Positions 49,193 through 60,930 of a stretch of DNA of 64,000 bases are shown piece by piece (position 1 is the first letter of the stretch; the number at the start of each line of letters is the position of its first letter). A model generated the notes under the pieces. It saw nothing but the letters and a program-made list of their open reading frames with translations. It was not told the DNA's origin and did no database searches. The DNA comes from Symbiodinium natans (lineage: Eukaryota; Sar; Dinophyceae; Suessiales; Symbiodiniaceae), in contig CAJNDS010002024.1 of the NCBI GenBank assembly GCA_905221605.1, positions 201,501 to 265,500 on the forward strand. The letters are read 5' to 3'. Made by a program: the position numbers and the translations under genes.

Positions 49193-49660
49193 TCATGCGG
49201 AGGCCTGGGAAGCCTGCTTGGTCTGGTAGTCGGCGATGGCTGCCTGGATGGCCTCCTCAGCCAGCACAGAGCAGTGGATCTTCACCGGTGGCAGCTTCAG
49301 GTGCGAAGAGATGTCCGTGTTCTTGATCTTCGACGCCTCAGCGATGTTCTGTCCGATGATCATCTCCGTAGCGTAGGAGGAGCTGGCGATGGCGGAGCCA
49401 CAGCCGAAAGTCTTGAACTTGGCATCCTGAATGATGCCGTCCTGTCCCACCTTGACCTGGAGCTTGATCACATCGCCGCAGGAGGCCTTGCCGACCAGTG
49501 CAGAACCGACACTCTTGTCCTCCTTGTCCAGGCTGCCCACGTTGCGAGGGTTGTTGAAGTGGTCGTGGACAACCTCGTGGTACCCTCGGCGGGCAGCCAC
49601 TGCGAAACGCGGCGCCACGAGCGGCGCAGCAACGCGACGGGAGAGGATGCTCAGGGACAT
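49193..49660 (-). CDS. ISCU: Iron-sulfur cluster assembly scaffold ISCU, mitochondrial (copy 2)
   Basis: Encodes the same 155 residues as the copies on both sides, with presequence, Cys61/Asp63, Cys87 and His129-Cys130 intact. Differences from copy 3 are silent, for example a CAC rather than CAT His codon in the KIHC loop. The 3' flank matches copy 3 (CCGTGTGTCGAGCCGACTG), so the duplicated unit includes both gene and flanks. Tandem, unidirectional, intronless copies are usual for highly expressed dinoflagellate genes, with mature mRNAs made by trans-splicing of each unit. Long open frames on the opposite strand are shadows of the GC-rich coding sequence. Confidence 0.97.
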   Translation of the reverse strand: MSLSILSRRVAAPLVAPRFAVAARRGYHEVVHDHFNNPRNVGSLDKEDKSVGSALVGKASCGDVIKLQVKVGQDGIIQDAKFKTFGCGSAIASSSYATEMIIGQNIAEASKIKNTDISSHLKLPPVKIHCSVLAEEAIQAAIADYQTKQASQASA

Positions 49661-49774
49661 GATCTGCAGGGCTGCCGAGAAAGGCCGACGACTGGTCAAC
49701 AGCCTTTGGTGCGATTCTACCTTCTCGAGTCGAGCGAGGCAGCAAGCAATCGAGACATAAGACTCGCTCTTGTG

Positions 49775-49910
49775 TCTTTCCCGAAATTGAACTGGGATTG
49801 CATGTTCCTATTTCCGAAATCTTCACAGAGAGCCGCTGAACATCTGGAGGCGGTTAGATTTAGTAATTGCATTTGCGAGAATGTGCTGTGCTGGAAAGCC
49901 ATGAGGGCTT
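49775..49910 (-). other. About 135-180-nt extra segment in the second array spacer
   Basis: This AT-richer piece (GAAATTGAACTGGGATTGCA to GCTGGAAAGCCATG) has no counterpart in the first spacer and explains the longer period (1369 versus 1190 nt). Confidence 0.7.
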
Positions 49911-49929
49911 GCGCGCTCACAAGCAGCCT

Positions 49930-50561
49930 TCAGAGACCCAGAAGCTGATGCTTAGGCTGAGTCTTAATCAGCCGGAGCCATCGGGACAAGACAAGGTTTT
50001 GGGCTTCGAATCGACGTGCTAGCTGGAAGATCTGTGCCCTTGTGGGCATATGGCTGCTATGGGATGCTCCAAACTCTTCCTGCCAGTCTTAGTGGGTCTT
50101 TTTTCCTCCAACCAGAAGGCAAGCATAGTTGCTGTGGGTCTTGCCAGCGGCGACGTGCATCTCCGACTACAGCCTCAAGGAAGATGATGAGTATGAGAGA
50201 ACTATGACACATGCGCAAGCAGAGATGCAGCGTTGGCCGCCAGGCAGCCAAGCGTGGGCGACAAGGAGTGTGTAGGCGAAAACAAGCCCATTGTTTGCTA
50301 CTAACCTCGCTCGAGTCCCCAACGCCTGCCGATTCGGGATAAAAGGCTCTAAGTGGCAAGGTGCCACGAAAAGCTTGCTGTACACTCACCTAGGCAAGGA
50401 AGTCACGGGACATGCTCGCCGTCTCCATGCTTCCAGGTAAAGATGCACAGTCAATGGCAACGACACTCTTTCCGACTACGTGCGCCCGAGCGCAACAAAT
50501 GCTGACGGCGAACATGCTCCGTGTGTCGAGCCGACTGTCACAGCTCATGCGGCTCTCGCGA
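49930..50561 (-). repeat. ISCU array spacer, unit 2
   Basis: Second copy of the array spacer. It keeps the pyrimidine-rich AGTGGGTCTTTTTTCCTCC block, which lies on the + strand. Confidence 0.9.
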
Positions 50562-51029
50562 TCATGCGGAGGCCTGGGAAGCCTGCTTGGTCTGGTAGTC
50601 GGCGATGGCTGCCTGGATGGCCTCCTCAGCCAGCACAGAGCAGTGGATCTTCACCGGTGGCAGCTTCAGGTGCGAAGAGATGTCCGTGTTCTTGATCTTC
50701 GACGCCTCAGCGATGTTCTGTCCGATGATCATCTCCGTAGCATAGGAGGAGCTGGCGATGGCGGAGCCACAGCCGAAAGTCTTGAACTTGGCATCCTGAA
50801 TGATGCCGTCCTGTCCCACCTTGACCTGGAGCTTGATCACATCGCCGCAGGAGGCCTTGCCGACCAGTGCAGAACCGACACTCTTGTCCTCCTTGTCCAG
50901 GCTGCCCACGTTGCGAGGGTTGTTGAAGTGGTCGTGGACAACCTCGTGGTACCCTCGGCGGGCAGCCACTGCGAAACGCGGCGCCACGAGCGGCGCAGCA
51001 ACGCGACGGGAGAGGATGCTCAGGGACAT
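50562..51029 (-). CDS. ISCU: Iron-sulfur cluster assembly scaffold ISCU, mitochondrial (copy 1, most upstream)
   Basis: First copy in transcription order, 155 residues, identical in protein sequence to the other two. All cluster ligands are present (Cys61, Asp63, Cys87, His129, Cys130), as is the LPPVKIHC loop for the HSC70-type chaperone. The sequence upstream of the ATG shares the CAAAGGCTGTTGACCAGTCG block with copy 2 for about 60 nt and is then unique (51090 onward), so 51.1 kb is the upstream edge of the array. No TATA box is evident, as expected for a dinoflagellate. Confidence 0.97.
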   Translation of the reverse strand: MSLSILSRRVAAPLVAPRFAVAARRGYHEVVHDHFNNPRNVGSLDKEDKSVGSALVGKASCGDVIKLQVKVGQDGIIQDAKFKTFGCGSAIASSSYATEMIIGQNIAEASKIKNTDISSHLKLPPVKIHCSVLAEEAIQAAIADYQTKQASQASA

Positions 51030-51089
51030 GATCTGCAGGGCCGAGGGAAGGGCCGACGACTGGTCAACAGCCTTTGGTGCGATCCTAGC

Positions 51090-52485
51090 TTGTCGAGCCA
51101 AGCCAGTCAAGAAGAATCACGTGGTTTCTGAAGAGTCCTTCAGCCCTGGCAACCCTAATGAGCCTGAATCCTGCAAGGCCACACCAAGATGCCCCCATTG
51201 CCGCACTCTCCGTTGCCGCCAAGACTCTGTCGAGAATCGTCAAGGAGGTCATCCGCCTTTCAGGCGATGCGCGTCTTTCAGATTTTGAACTAGCTTTTGT
51301 CTGAACACAGCCCACAACGCGATAGCCTGGTCGTTGTAGATCTGCACAGCGCTGGCATCCACCTTTCAAGTCCGTGTCCAGAGGTAGAACATATCTGAAA
51401 TTATCGTTAACAGCTTGTCAGTGGCTCCAAGCAGGGTCCACCTCTTGGTCGTGACTCCAAGCAGCAGCAACACCATGTGCACAGCATGCTCGATACAGTG
51501 CAGCACAGCGGTCATGAGCATTCCGCTTGGCAGGTCCTACAGTGGGTGCACTATGGTGTCCTGTCTCAAGTTTCCATGAGATTTTGAAGCTCACAGAATG
51601 TCCAACTGTGGTCCTTGGGCAGCTTCGAAGTTACCATTCGCTCGGATAGCGGCCAGGGCTAAGGGCGCGATAGCGGCCGGGGCTAAGGGCGCGCCTCGTA
51701 CAAGGAGGCACCATCTCCCGCAATGGCATCCTTATCGCACAGGCTCCACTCTGTCTTCTTCTGTGATCTCCAAGGTCGAAAGCAACTTCTCTTGATGAAC
51801 AATCTTACTTGAAGGTTCATGGGTATAGTTCTTGCATGGTTACGAGTACCCTAAATAAGGTTTGAGCCAGTTCGACTCGTAGTTGCCCTACTTATAACCC
51901 ACTAAAGAACTACCCATGCGCCTCCAAGTAATCTGCAGGCTTTGTAAGCCGCACTAAGATCCCTGGGAAACTTGAGCTTGCACCATACTCAGAAGAAAAG
52001 CATCAAGTCCAGTGAGCAGCAGCTATGAAAAATGTCAAGGATCCTGGGTTTGCTGGAGGGGCAGCAATGCTCGGTGAAAAGCATGCTAGCAGCAGCGCCG
52101 GCTTGTTTTCTTTTGTTCTGCTCCATTCACCCAAAACTACATCAACGGTTGGTCCTTAGGCACGCCTGCAACAAGCAACCTGCATCAACACCAAGGGGTT
52201 CTACCCTGGCTCGCAACGATCAACCCTTGGACTGTTGTTTAGGGACCCGTTTCAACGAAACCCCTTGTGGATTGTGGGAGGGGTGCTCTGGAGGTTCATG
52301 GGTACCCTGGGGTTCTAAGCACCCTAAGTAAGGTAATAAGTACAGTCACCCTGCATATCCCTACTTGGAGGTTCGTGGGAGTCATAAGCAGGGTTGTAAG
52401 CAGGGCAACTATACTTTTAACTTATAACCTTGCTTAAGGCACTTGTAACCCTACTTATAACCACTCATGACAGAACCTCCAAGTA
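51090..52485. other. Flank upstream of the ISCU array
   Basis: Unique sequence without telomere units. Contains a short direct repeat GATAGCGGCC(A/G)GGGCTAAGGGCGC (51647-51695) and three family-1 foldbacks (51806-51930, 52283-52362, 52361-52486). No supported gene. Confidence 0.6.
51806..51930. mobile_element. Family-1 foldback element
   Basis: TTACTTGAAGGTTCATGGGTA and CTACCCATGCGCCTCCAAGTA, with AGTACCCTAAATAAGG in the core. Confidence 0.9.
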
Positions 52486-52486
52486 C
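52283..52486. mobile_element. Two family-1 foldbacks end to end
   Basis: GGAGGTTCATGGGTACC..CCCTACTTGGAGGTTCGTGGG..CTACTTATAACCACTCATGACAGAACCTCCAAGTA. The first copy lacks its right arm. Confidence 0.8.
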
Positions 52487-52489
52487 TTT

Positions 52490-52530
52490 TAACCCTAAAC
52501 CCTAAACCCTAAACCCTAAACCCTAAACCC
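52490..52530 (-). repeat. Short telomere-like tract (CCCTAAA on +)
   Basis: Five units. First telomere tract to the right of the ISCU array. Confidence 0.9.
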
Positions 52531-52539
52531 ATGAACCCC

Positions 52540-54480
52540 CGGTTTAGGGTTTGAGCGCAGGCTCGAAGAGTGCCGCGCTCAAGCGCGGCAGAAGCCCAGA
52601 GTCGTCCAGTAAGGTATACCTTGCGGCTTTTAGGGTTTAGGGCTTGGGGTTTTTGTCTTGGTCAAGGGTTTAAGGTTTAGGGGTTAGGGTTTAGGGTTTG
52701 GGGTTCCATTTTGTCTAGGGTTCAGGGTTTACGGTTTAGGGGTTGGGGTGTAGGGTACTATAAGGTGTCGACGCTCTTGCTCGAACGAAGAAGTATGGAG
52801 TCTAGGATTTGGGTTTTAGGGTTCAAAGCCCTCAAGCCTTTCAGAGACCCATGGGAGCTGTTCTCGACCTCAGGCTCCTTGTGCTGGATCGGTGAAGAAT
52901 TATTCCCTATGCAATGGCAAAGCAGGGAAAGTAGCCTTAAGAAGTTTACCAACCAGTTCTAACTGTAGCTACCCCTCATGCTTACAAGCCTACTGCTAAC
53001 TACCCATGAAACTTCCAGCATGCTGTGCCTGTGGCCATTTGTTTCTGGCCATTGGAGAGGCTCTGATGACGGCAAGCACCCCAGTTGACAGAACAGCGGC
53101 CCCCTTCTGTGTCTGCCTTAAGCCCCACACCTAAACCCTAAGTCCTGAACCCATTTTTTTGATTCAGGTCACCTGGGGGGGTAGTTTGCCTGTGACTCAG
53201 GTTGTGCAGGCGAAGTGACGAAATCCTAAAACCTAAACCCTAAACCCTTAACCCTAAGCCCATGCTGCACAATGCCGAGGACTCCTCAGCAAAGCCTGGC
53301 TGGGACGAAGAAGGCTGTTCCTCCAAGCCGAGCTGCGTTTTGCCACTGCCCGTCCTCGCATGTGACAATGTGACACACAAATCCGTGGGCTCAACATGTT
53401 ACGGTTTAGAGGCTTAGAGGTTTAGAGGTTTAGAGGCTTAGAGGTTTAGAGGTTTAGGGTTCAGGGTTCAGGATGCCCTAAACATCTTATGTCGCATGGT
53501 TTCTAGCATCCCGAAACCCCACGACAAGGGTTTTGGGAGCCTTTACGGGAGGAGCTGCCATGAGCGCTGGCACAAGACGACAGACAGATGTGCCGAAGTG
53601 AACTCCCGGACTCTGGGACCCCAAGGTAAAGGATGTTAGGTTGCCAGGGCCTATCAAAGAGGTGCCAAGTCCCGACTACTCAAAAAGGACGAGCCTAGCT
53701 AGCCTGTTCAGGTCGCGGCCCCTGCGCTGTCGCAGATCATATGCCTAACTTGAAGGTTCATGGGTAGGTTTTAAGTGAGGCAAGTATAGCTATAAGCTTA
53801 CTTCGGGTACGTATATCCTTACTTATAACTACCCACGAACCTCCAAGAAGGCCTTGGAGGCCATCCTGCTATTTTGGGGCACTCTCTAGGCGCTCTGAGG
53901 GTACAGATTCGGGTATTACAGGGGTCGGAATAATTACTGGTAGTATACCCTTAATGGTCCCTTTACAAATATACCATAATATCCCCCAAAACCGTGTTCT
54001 GATTATTCAGGCCCCCTATATTCTGTAGGCTGCCGAACCACTGGCCGTACGCCAGGATGGTGCCGTTGTAGCCTTCCAAGCATTCTCGGAGAATTGGCAG
54101 GCCAGCCTGATCTTGGGTTTTTGCTTTAGGGTTTAGGGTTTGTTTTTGCCACCCGCCTAGCTGACTCAGAGAGACGCACTGCAGGGAACAATACTCGTTA
54201 CTGCTTCGTAAAATGTCGTGATAAACGATCCCCTTCCTGACACTGTCTGCTTTTGTTCCAGTTTCCCCCTCCCCTCAGGCACAAACCTAAGACTAAGGCA
54301 ACAAAACACACCGGCAACAAGAACCGGGTTTAGGGTTTAGGGTTTAGGGTTTCGGGTTTAGGGTTCAGGGTTCATGGTTTAGAAATTCATTGGGGTTTAA
54401 GGTAAATAGGGGTTCATGTACCCATATGGTACTTATTTGGGCCGCTACTGTATAGGAATCCGTTTAAAGCTCAAGCATAG
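52540..54480. other. Repeat-rich stretch without a supported gene
   Basis: Degenerate telomere units at 52620-52760 and a split family-1-like element (about 52750-53018). TTAGAGG units at 53405-53460. A family-1 copy (53748-53850). A foldback of TCGGAATAATTACTGG and TTCTGATTATTCAGG (53925-54010). Half a family-4 element (54409-54490). Confidence 0.55.
53748..53850. mobile_element. Family-1 foldback element
   Basis: AACTTGAAGGTTCATGGGTAG and CTACCCACGAACCTCCAAG, 103 bp. Confidence 0.85.
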
Positions 54481-54724
54481 ACTCAGTATAGACTACTATG
54501 CAGCCGGAAACTCGGTGCAATGTCTTGCCACGCATTCAGGAAGTTAAACCAGTGCAAGTACACACAAACCCCTGGGGACGCATGGGCAGAGGAAGCAATA
54601 GGTGCATGGACATTAGGGTCGACTAAGGTGATAAGGTTTCGACTCTCGCGCTCGCTCACCGCAGGAAAGGATTCAATCTGTCCAACTGCGCTGACACTGG
54701 CTTCGGTTGCCCTGTTAGAGATCC

Positions 54725-54772
54725 TAAACCCCAAACCCCAAACCCCAAACCCCAAACCCTAAACCCTAAACC
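54725..54772 (-). repeat. Short telomere-like tract with CCCCAAA variants
   Basis: Four CCCCAAA units, then CCCTAAA, ending CCCCCTCTTTCAG. Confidence 0.9.
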
Positions 54773-54774
54773 CC

Positions 54775-54880
54775 CTCTTTCAGGTCTTTTTGAAACTAGC
54801 CGATCCCTTCGCAGCGCACGGCTGCGCCAGAACTTGGCTGCGAACATGTCAGACTTCCATTTTGAGGGGATACGGAGGGA
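54775..54880 (-). CDS. Exon-like segment, basic
   Basis: Minus frame RIPSKWKSDMFAAKFWRSRA, then LRRDRL, with a possible GTTTCA donor. Lys/Arg/Trp-rich. Bracketed by CCCTAAA tracts on both sides. Gene unknown. Confidence 0.4.
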
Positions 54881-55084
54881 CCCCGAATACCTCAAACCCT
54901 AAACCCTAAACCCTAAACCACATAGTCCCTTTATGCCTAAGTAGCCCAAAGAAACCCCTAAACAACCCCGCAGGTCCCTTGTAAGGGTCCCTCCTTATAC
55001 CCCATAATGGGTGCTAAACCCTTGGCCTTTTCCGTGAGTGCTTGTGCACAGACAGTCCCTGGGAGGATCCAAAAAAAAATAATC

Positions 55085-55240
55085 CTTTGCCCCTAAGTTT
55101 AAACACCCCCCCCCCCCCCCCCCGACCTCCTAATATTACATACCACCCATTATCGTTATATTATATGGGGGGGTTATTTAATATTGGGGGGTAGGGGGGT
55201 GGTTTAATATTACGGGGAGGGTGTTAAGTAGATCCCCTTA
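55085..55240. repeat. Poly-C and AT-rich low-complexity stretch
   Basis: About 18 C, then TAATATT-containing phrases with G runs; partly self-complementary (CCTAATATTACAT and GTTTAATATTACGG are direct, TATTATATGGGG is internal). Confidence 0.6.
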
Positions 55241-55724
55241 AGGGTTCACCCTACACCCTAAATCGTGCCTGCAGAAACACGTCCTCCTGCGATGTGCTCG
55301 GAGGGAAAACTGAATCCTCAGTCTTTTCGCGCAAACGTCTTTCCAAGACAAACCCTAAAAAACCATGGGCTTCCGGGTGTGGGAAATAGGGCGTACGGTG
55401 GGGCTTGAAGTCGGATGGAGTTGGAGTTTGGGGGTGGAGGTAGGAAGTTTGACCTTAAACCCTAAACCCTAACCCTAAACCCTAAACCCTAAAACCCTAA
55501 ACCCTGTTTGGGGCTCGGAAGGATGGTGCTCAAGAGGCTGGCAGACTACCCTGCACCCTAGTTGAACCCAGCCTGAGACTACAGACCCTAGATTCCAAAC
55601 CCGAAACCCTAGTACACACAGGGAAGAATCCTCAGGGCCTCAGGGTAGGTTCTATCTACAAGCAACCCAGAAAGCGTCCATGTACCCAGAAACTTGGGCC
55701 TGAAAAGGGTCTCTGTATAGTCTT

Positions 55725-55829
55725 GGTAGCCCAGGAACCATATTATAGTAAGGGCACCCTTTTTGGGGTTGGCTACTCTATCAGGGAACCCAGAACAGAG
55801 ATATGGACAAAGCGTACTGGGCTACCAAG
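55725..55829. mobile_element. Family-3 foldback element
   Basis: GGTAGCCCAGGAACCATATT and GCGTACTGGGCTACCAAG, 105 bp. It could excise as GTAGCC...CCAAG like the copy at 44964-45064, but I see no clear exons beside it. Confidence 0.9.
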
Positions 55830-56260
55830 CAGTTGCTGTACAGCCCAACCCTAAACGCTAAACACTAAACCCTAAAACCTTCTCTCTCTCTCTCTCTCTC
55901 TGTGGCACTCGAAGCATCAGGCCCGGCTGTTGGGCAGCACTCGTGTCTACTCGTGAAACTACAAAAAGAGAACTCTACCCCAAAACCCTGCTGTATAACT
56001 CTATGGGCACTATGGGCCCACAGGGTAATGCCCCCTTGTGTAGGTATGCCCAGCGGCTCCCTACCTGATGGAGGCGCAGGCCTCGGGTTTAGGGTCTAGG
56101 GCTAGGGTTTGAGGGTTTAGGGTTTAGGGCTAGGGCTTAGGGTTTCGGGTCAAGAGCGCCAAGGCACGTAGGTGAACTCGCGTGCGTCGATGGAGCCTCC
56201 CGACTGATGCTTTGCGGCAGTTTAGCGCGAATCGGTGAATACCTCATGCGTGATGAATCC

Positions 56261-56373
56261 TTGAAGTTTCATGGGCACTTGCAAAGGAGGCTTCTATAGC
56301 GACCCGAACGCAGGTTTTAAGTACAGCTACCCTACTTCTAACCCTGCTTCTATCCACCCATGAGACTGCTCCT
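56261..56373. mobile_element. Family-1 foldback element, degraded
   Basis: CCTTGAAGTTTCATGGGCAC and CTATCCACCCATGAGACTGC. Confidence 0.65.
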
Positions 56374-56379
56374 ATGGAA

Positions 56380-58460
56380 GAAAGGCTTCGGTGGACATAC
56401 GACCTTCCTCAATCCTCAGCCTATACTCCCCTTTTACCCAAAGGCAACGTGAAAATGGATGACATGTATGGCAAACATATGCGCATCTTCCCCTTGGGTT
56501 TTGACCCAAATGCAACATAATTCCTCCGGAAGACTGTTGCCCCCCGTAGGATGTAGAGAAGCCCAAGCGACGAGAACCTGCAAGCCCTGCGTGCCCTCAA
56601 CCCTGAGCCCTAGCCGGAACCCACTTGTCATTTGCTTTGAAGGGTTTAGGGTTTAGGGTTTGGGGTTTAGGGTCTAGGGATAGCAACTTTAGTAGAGGGG
56701 GATCCCAATCTTTGTATGAAAACGAGGAATTTAGACACAGGAACACAAGGAACCATCGAGTAGAGGTCTCTGTGGGCACAGTTTCGTGTGGCCAATGGAA
56801 GACTTGCGAGTCATGGACCTTAACAAGCCCTAAGGGCCTGCAGGAATTCAGGGTTCTAGGGGGCGTGGCCTCTGTGCGCGCTTCTTTCCTTCTTCTGTTT
56901 AAGTTTCAGGGCTTCGGGTTTAGGGTTTGGGGTTAAACCCTAAACCCTAAACACTTTAAGGGCAAGAACGTCCACCTCCTTCCGTCGGCCCACCAGCAAT
57001 AGGGGCTGGAGCGGCGCGGACAGTGCCTGACAACTTGAAAGTTCAAGGGAAAACAAAGACTATGCATATACATATATATATATACACATAAATACCTGTA
57101 TATATATATATATATATATATATACATGGATACATACGTACATGCGTACATACGTACATACGTATTTATAAGGGTTCAGGCTTTGGGGTTTTAGAAGTAC
57201 TTTGACTGTGTTCTTGGTACAGCTACCCGACTTACTGACCTCAACCCTGTTGCCAACCTCAGGGGGGCTTCCTTTGCATTGAAGTGTGCTATAGGAGTTG
57301 AGGGTTCAAGGCTTAGGGTTGCTTTCGGATTCTCAAACCTGCAGGCAGAAGTTGGACTCCAAGACAAGGTCATACAAGCTTCACTGGGCTTAAGTGTAGG
57401 GTTTAGGGTTTTAGGGTTTAGGCGAGATTCGATTTTGAAGGATGTTTCGCCACTCCTTTGGGCACACACAGCACTGAACCGTCATGAACAGTCGCCAAGA
57501 CCAGCGAAAATGTCGAAGCAAAACTAAGGATGTATGTCTAGGGAGCGGTTACAGTGGCTTGCGGTGCGTGAGCTTCAGGGGTTCAGGCTTTAAGTGTAGT
57601 GCTCGCGGCTCAGGCAGGCGAGGACAAAATAGATGTCACTGTCTTCAAGTTTTGAACGCCAGGCATCCTGGCACAGATCCTTACGACGACGCTGAAAGGA
57701 ATCCAGCCGGATCCGCAGAACGCATGACGTATGAAATGCAAGCAAGCGACGAGACATGACGACACGCTGCAGGACTCCACCCTAAAGCCTCAACCCTAAA
57801 CCATCCGAAATTTCTGGCGCAGATGCTATCTGCAGCGGAGGTCTGCAGGAAGTGGCCCGGCTGCTCCTGCTGGTTGTCAGAGTCGTCGCTCTAGACTCTA
57901 TAGAGCGCTTAAGTTACGAAGGAGCTGCATCCGCAAGGCCCTTAGAGCAAGCCGGCATCAGTGGATGAGAGAAGGCCACAGTCGTTAGAGTTGATGCGTC
58001 GTAATTCGCGGATCAGCGCCTTTTTGGGACATGTTCGGCACAATCCCGAGCAAAACCTCATCGTTTGGGCCTGCTATACATATGACACACGTAAACAGGG
58101 CGCACATACACATATGTATTCATATATGTACAAATCTATATGCATATACATATATATATATATATATGTGCACCTATACGTGTATACAGAGATCGATTTG
58201 AACATAGATATGTCTATTCGTTTATATGTATGTTTCGTTCATTTTCAGCTTAGATCCATAAACACATCGCATTATGCGCATGTATGTATGTATCTATAAA
58301 TATTATATTATATATATACATATATATATGTATGTATGTATGTAATGTATGTACGTGTATAAACAGATCATTCCAAGTCCGACATCTGAGAGTCCGTCCT
58401 TCTCCGATGGCGGTCTCACGCGCACAAAGACTTTCACCCGGCTCCTGACGAAGCGTGTGG
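56380..58460. other. Unique and microsatellite-rich stretch
   Basis: Telomere units at 56642-56680. (TA)n and (TACG)n microsatellites (57061-57165, 58108-58165, 58280-58360). Protein-like frames at 57191-57360 (minus, ATLSLEPSTPIAHFNAKEAP) and 57961-58080 (plus, VDERRPQSLELMRRNSRISA), whose reality I cannot judge. Confidence 0.4.
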
Positions 58461-58465
58461 AGGCC

Positions 58466-58552
58466 TAAACCCTAAACCCTAAACCCTAAACCCCAAACCC
58501 TAAACCCTAAACCCCAAACCCGAAACCCTAAACCCTAAACCCTAAACCCCAA
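58466..58552 (-). repeat. Interstitial telomere-like tract (CCCTAAA on +)
   Basis: About 12 units. Confidence 0.95.
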
Positions 58553-58900
58553 GCTCAGGGAAACAAGCCCGGTCTCCCAAGACACACCTCATCGCCCTGT
58601 CACTGGGTTTGGGTATAAGCCCCTTACACAGCGAGCCCCACCGCCCCCCCCCCCCAAGACTAGAACCTGAGTACCTGAGTTATAATACTTCTAACATCTT
58701 CTAACCCGGTTGAGAACGCATATCGCTCTACTCTACCTATGACTAGGAGGGCCCCGCCCTGCACCCGCAAGTTCTGCTTACAGAGCGCGGGAAGGCATGG
58801 GTTTGCGGAGGGTTCTGCCTCGGACTTGACTCGCGAGGTCTGCCTTGTCCCGCTGAGGCCATTGCTCGGATGAGATTTTGTTTTTCCTTGTTGCTGTCCT

Positions 58901-59002
58901 AGTTGTCCAGTAACCTGGGGGAATTAAAGGTTAACCTTTGGGATTACAAAGAGATTATACTACCCCAAAAAGGGTAAAGGTTACCTACTCTACTACTAGG
59001 CA
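58901..59002. mobile_element. Family-3-like foldback, diverged
   Basis: AGTTGTCCAGTAACCTGGGG and CAAAAAGGGTAAAGGTTACC. Confidence 0.5.
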
Positions 59003-59198
59003 GAATGTTCGCGTGGGGCTTTCAGGACTTCAGCTTGGTAATGCCAAGAGGCTCTGGGACTTGGCGCCATTTCAACTGAGCAGGGGTCTTAGCAGTCTTC
59101 GCACGTGGGCCATGCACTCAGCTTCCATAGCCCCCCATGCCCGGTCACGAGCATGCTGCATGTCAGCTGGGCCAGGGCAGCAGGGAAGAGATGCAAGC

Positions 59199-59330
59199 TT
59201 CTTGGAGGTCCACAGGTAGTTCTAAGTAAGGTTGTAAGTAGGGCAGCTGTAATTCCAGAGTTCTACCTGGCTAAAACCAGATGTAGGGTGCTTGTAACCC
59301 TCAATCTAATTACCCATGGGCCTTCAAGTG
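59199..59330. mobile_element. Family-1 foldback element
   Basis: CTTCTTGGAGGTCCACAGGTAG and AATTACCCATGGGCCTTCAAG. Confidence 0.7.
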
Positions 59331-59499
59331 GGTCTTTGGACGACAACCTAGGGCTGAGGAAGCTCACCACTCCCCAAGTCCTTCGCCATGCAAGCTCAAA
59401 GCCCTAAACTACTGACTGCAAATTCAAAAACCGTCCTTCAAAGGGCAGCATAGGGATTACTATGTGTGTCTGCTGTTAGGGTTCTTAAGCATATAGTCG

Positions 59500-59738
<239 letters not shown>

Positions 59739-60448
59739 AGGCCTTGCAGCCAGAGTCTGCACTGCCACCACGGACGTCTACCGTACGCTGGAAGCTGGCC
59801 GTCTGACTCCGATCGTTAAAGAGGTGACGCACAGGGCTCACCAAAACAAAGTGGGTTTAGGGTTTAGGGTGTAGGGCGTCTGCCTAATTAAGCCGTTTTT
59901 GTTTTTGCAACCAGGTCTCTTGCAGCCAGCCGTGTTAGAGTTAAGTCGAATAAGAAAGTCTCACGAATTGTGGTCCCTAAACCCTCACCCTAAACTCCTA
60001 AAAAAGTGTCCAGTAGGAGCTTCAAGGACCAATGGACAGCGGCTACTTGCAAAGCACAGCACGGTTTAGGGCTTAGGGTTTAGGGCTTAGGGTTTAGGGT
60101 TCCCGCACTTCCACCTGCAAGCACACGTTCTGTCAGTTCCTGATCCTACAAGTTCTGGCCCTGGGTTCTCTCGCAACTCGCAGCACCAGCCTTCATTGAA
60201 AGTAACTCTGTATTCAGATCCCGAGCCCGCTGCCCCCACAAATCCTGGACAGGCTCACCCCGATTGACCCTAAACCGACGACTGCCGGGCTCAACCCAAA
60301 CTAGGGGTCCCCGTGGGTATATTAACCCCCACAGCCCTCACGCCGTGTATTGCATCACCCACAAACCCCTTGAGTGAACCCTAAACCCTGAACCCGAAAT
60401 CGTAAACCCTAAGCCCTAAACCCCAAACCCTTTGAGTGAACCCTAAAC

Positions 60449-60532
60449 CCTGCCCCCTCCCGGGACGCAGGCAAACTCGACGTCGTCTCCCCAGGCCCAC
60501 CAGTTGATCTCTTGAAGCCCCTTCTTGTCAAC
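60449..60532 (-). CDS. Exon with clean splice sites, gene unknown (84 nt)
   Basis: Acceptor GAGCTGCAG|, frame VDKKGLQEINWWAWGDDVEF, then ACVPGGGR, 28 codons. Donor GGCAGG|GTTTAG supplied by the adjoining telomere tract. Phase 0 in and out. The Trp/Asp-rich stretch looks like a folded domain, but I do not recognise it. Confidence 0.55.
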
Positions 60533-60799
60533 CTGCAGCTCAGGAGTCTATCGAGGTTTAGGGTTTAGGGTTTAGGGTTTTTAGTCTATCGGGGTTTTTG
60601 GGAGGGCTTCTAAGGTTCAAGCAGTGTTTCTAAAGGTTTAAATTAGAGGGCTCCTAGACCTTCAGACTCCCTAAGCCCTAAACCCTTTCTATAAGGTCTT
60701 AAAAGGGCGTAGAGGAGGCGCCCCCCCTTGAGCCCAGCGCAGGCGCCACGGAGATCTCCTTGAGTCGGCTGCCTGCATTTCAGTTTGGCGTCGTAGGGT

Positions 60800-60930
60800 T
60801 TAAAGTTTAGGGTTTAGGGTTTAGGGGTTCAGGGGTTTAGTGTTTGGGGTTTAGGGATAGTTTAGGGTTTATGGAAAGTTTAGGGTTCAGGGATTAGGAA
60901 AAGTTTGGGGTTTAGGGTTTAGGGTGGTTG
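60800..60930 (+). repeat. Degenerate telomere-like tract (TTTAGGG on +)
   Basis: Units separated by short ATAG and ATGG interruptions. Confidence 0.85.

Noticed and set aside
49043-49948. 301-codon + strand open frame across ISCU copy 2, and similar frames over the other copies
   Set aside because: It is antisense to a gene with complete family motifs, and the same shadow frame appears over all three copies because of GC-rich codons.
55127-55222. TAATATTAC nonanucleotide, twice, as at replication origins of circular ssDNA viruses
   Set aside because: No stem flanks either copy, no Rep gene is present, and the region is low-complexity AT and G/C runs.
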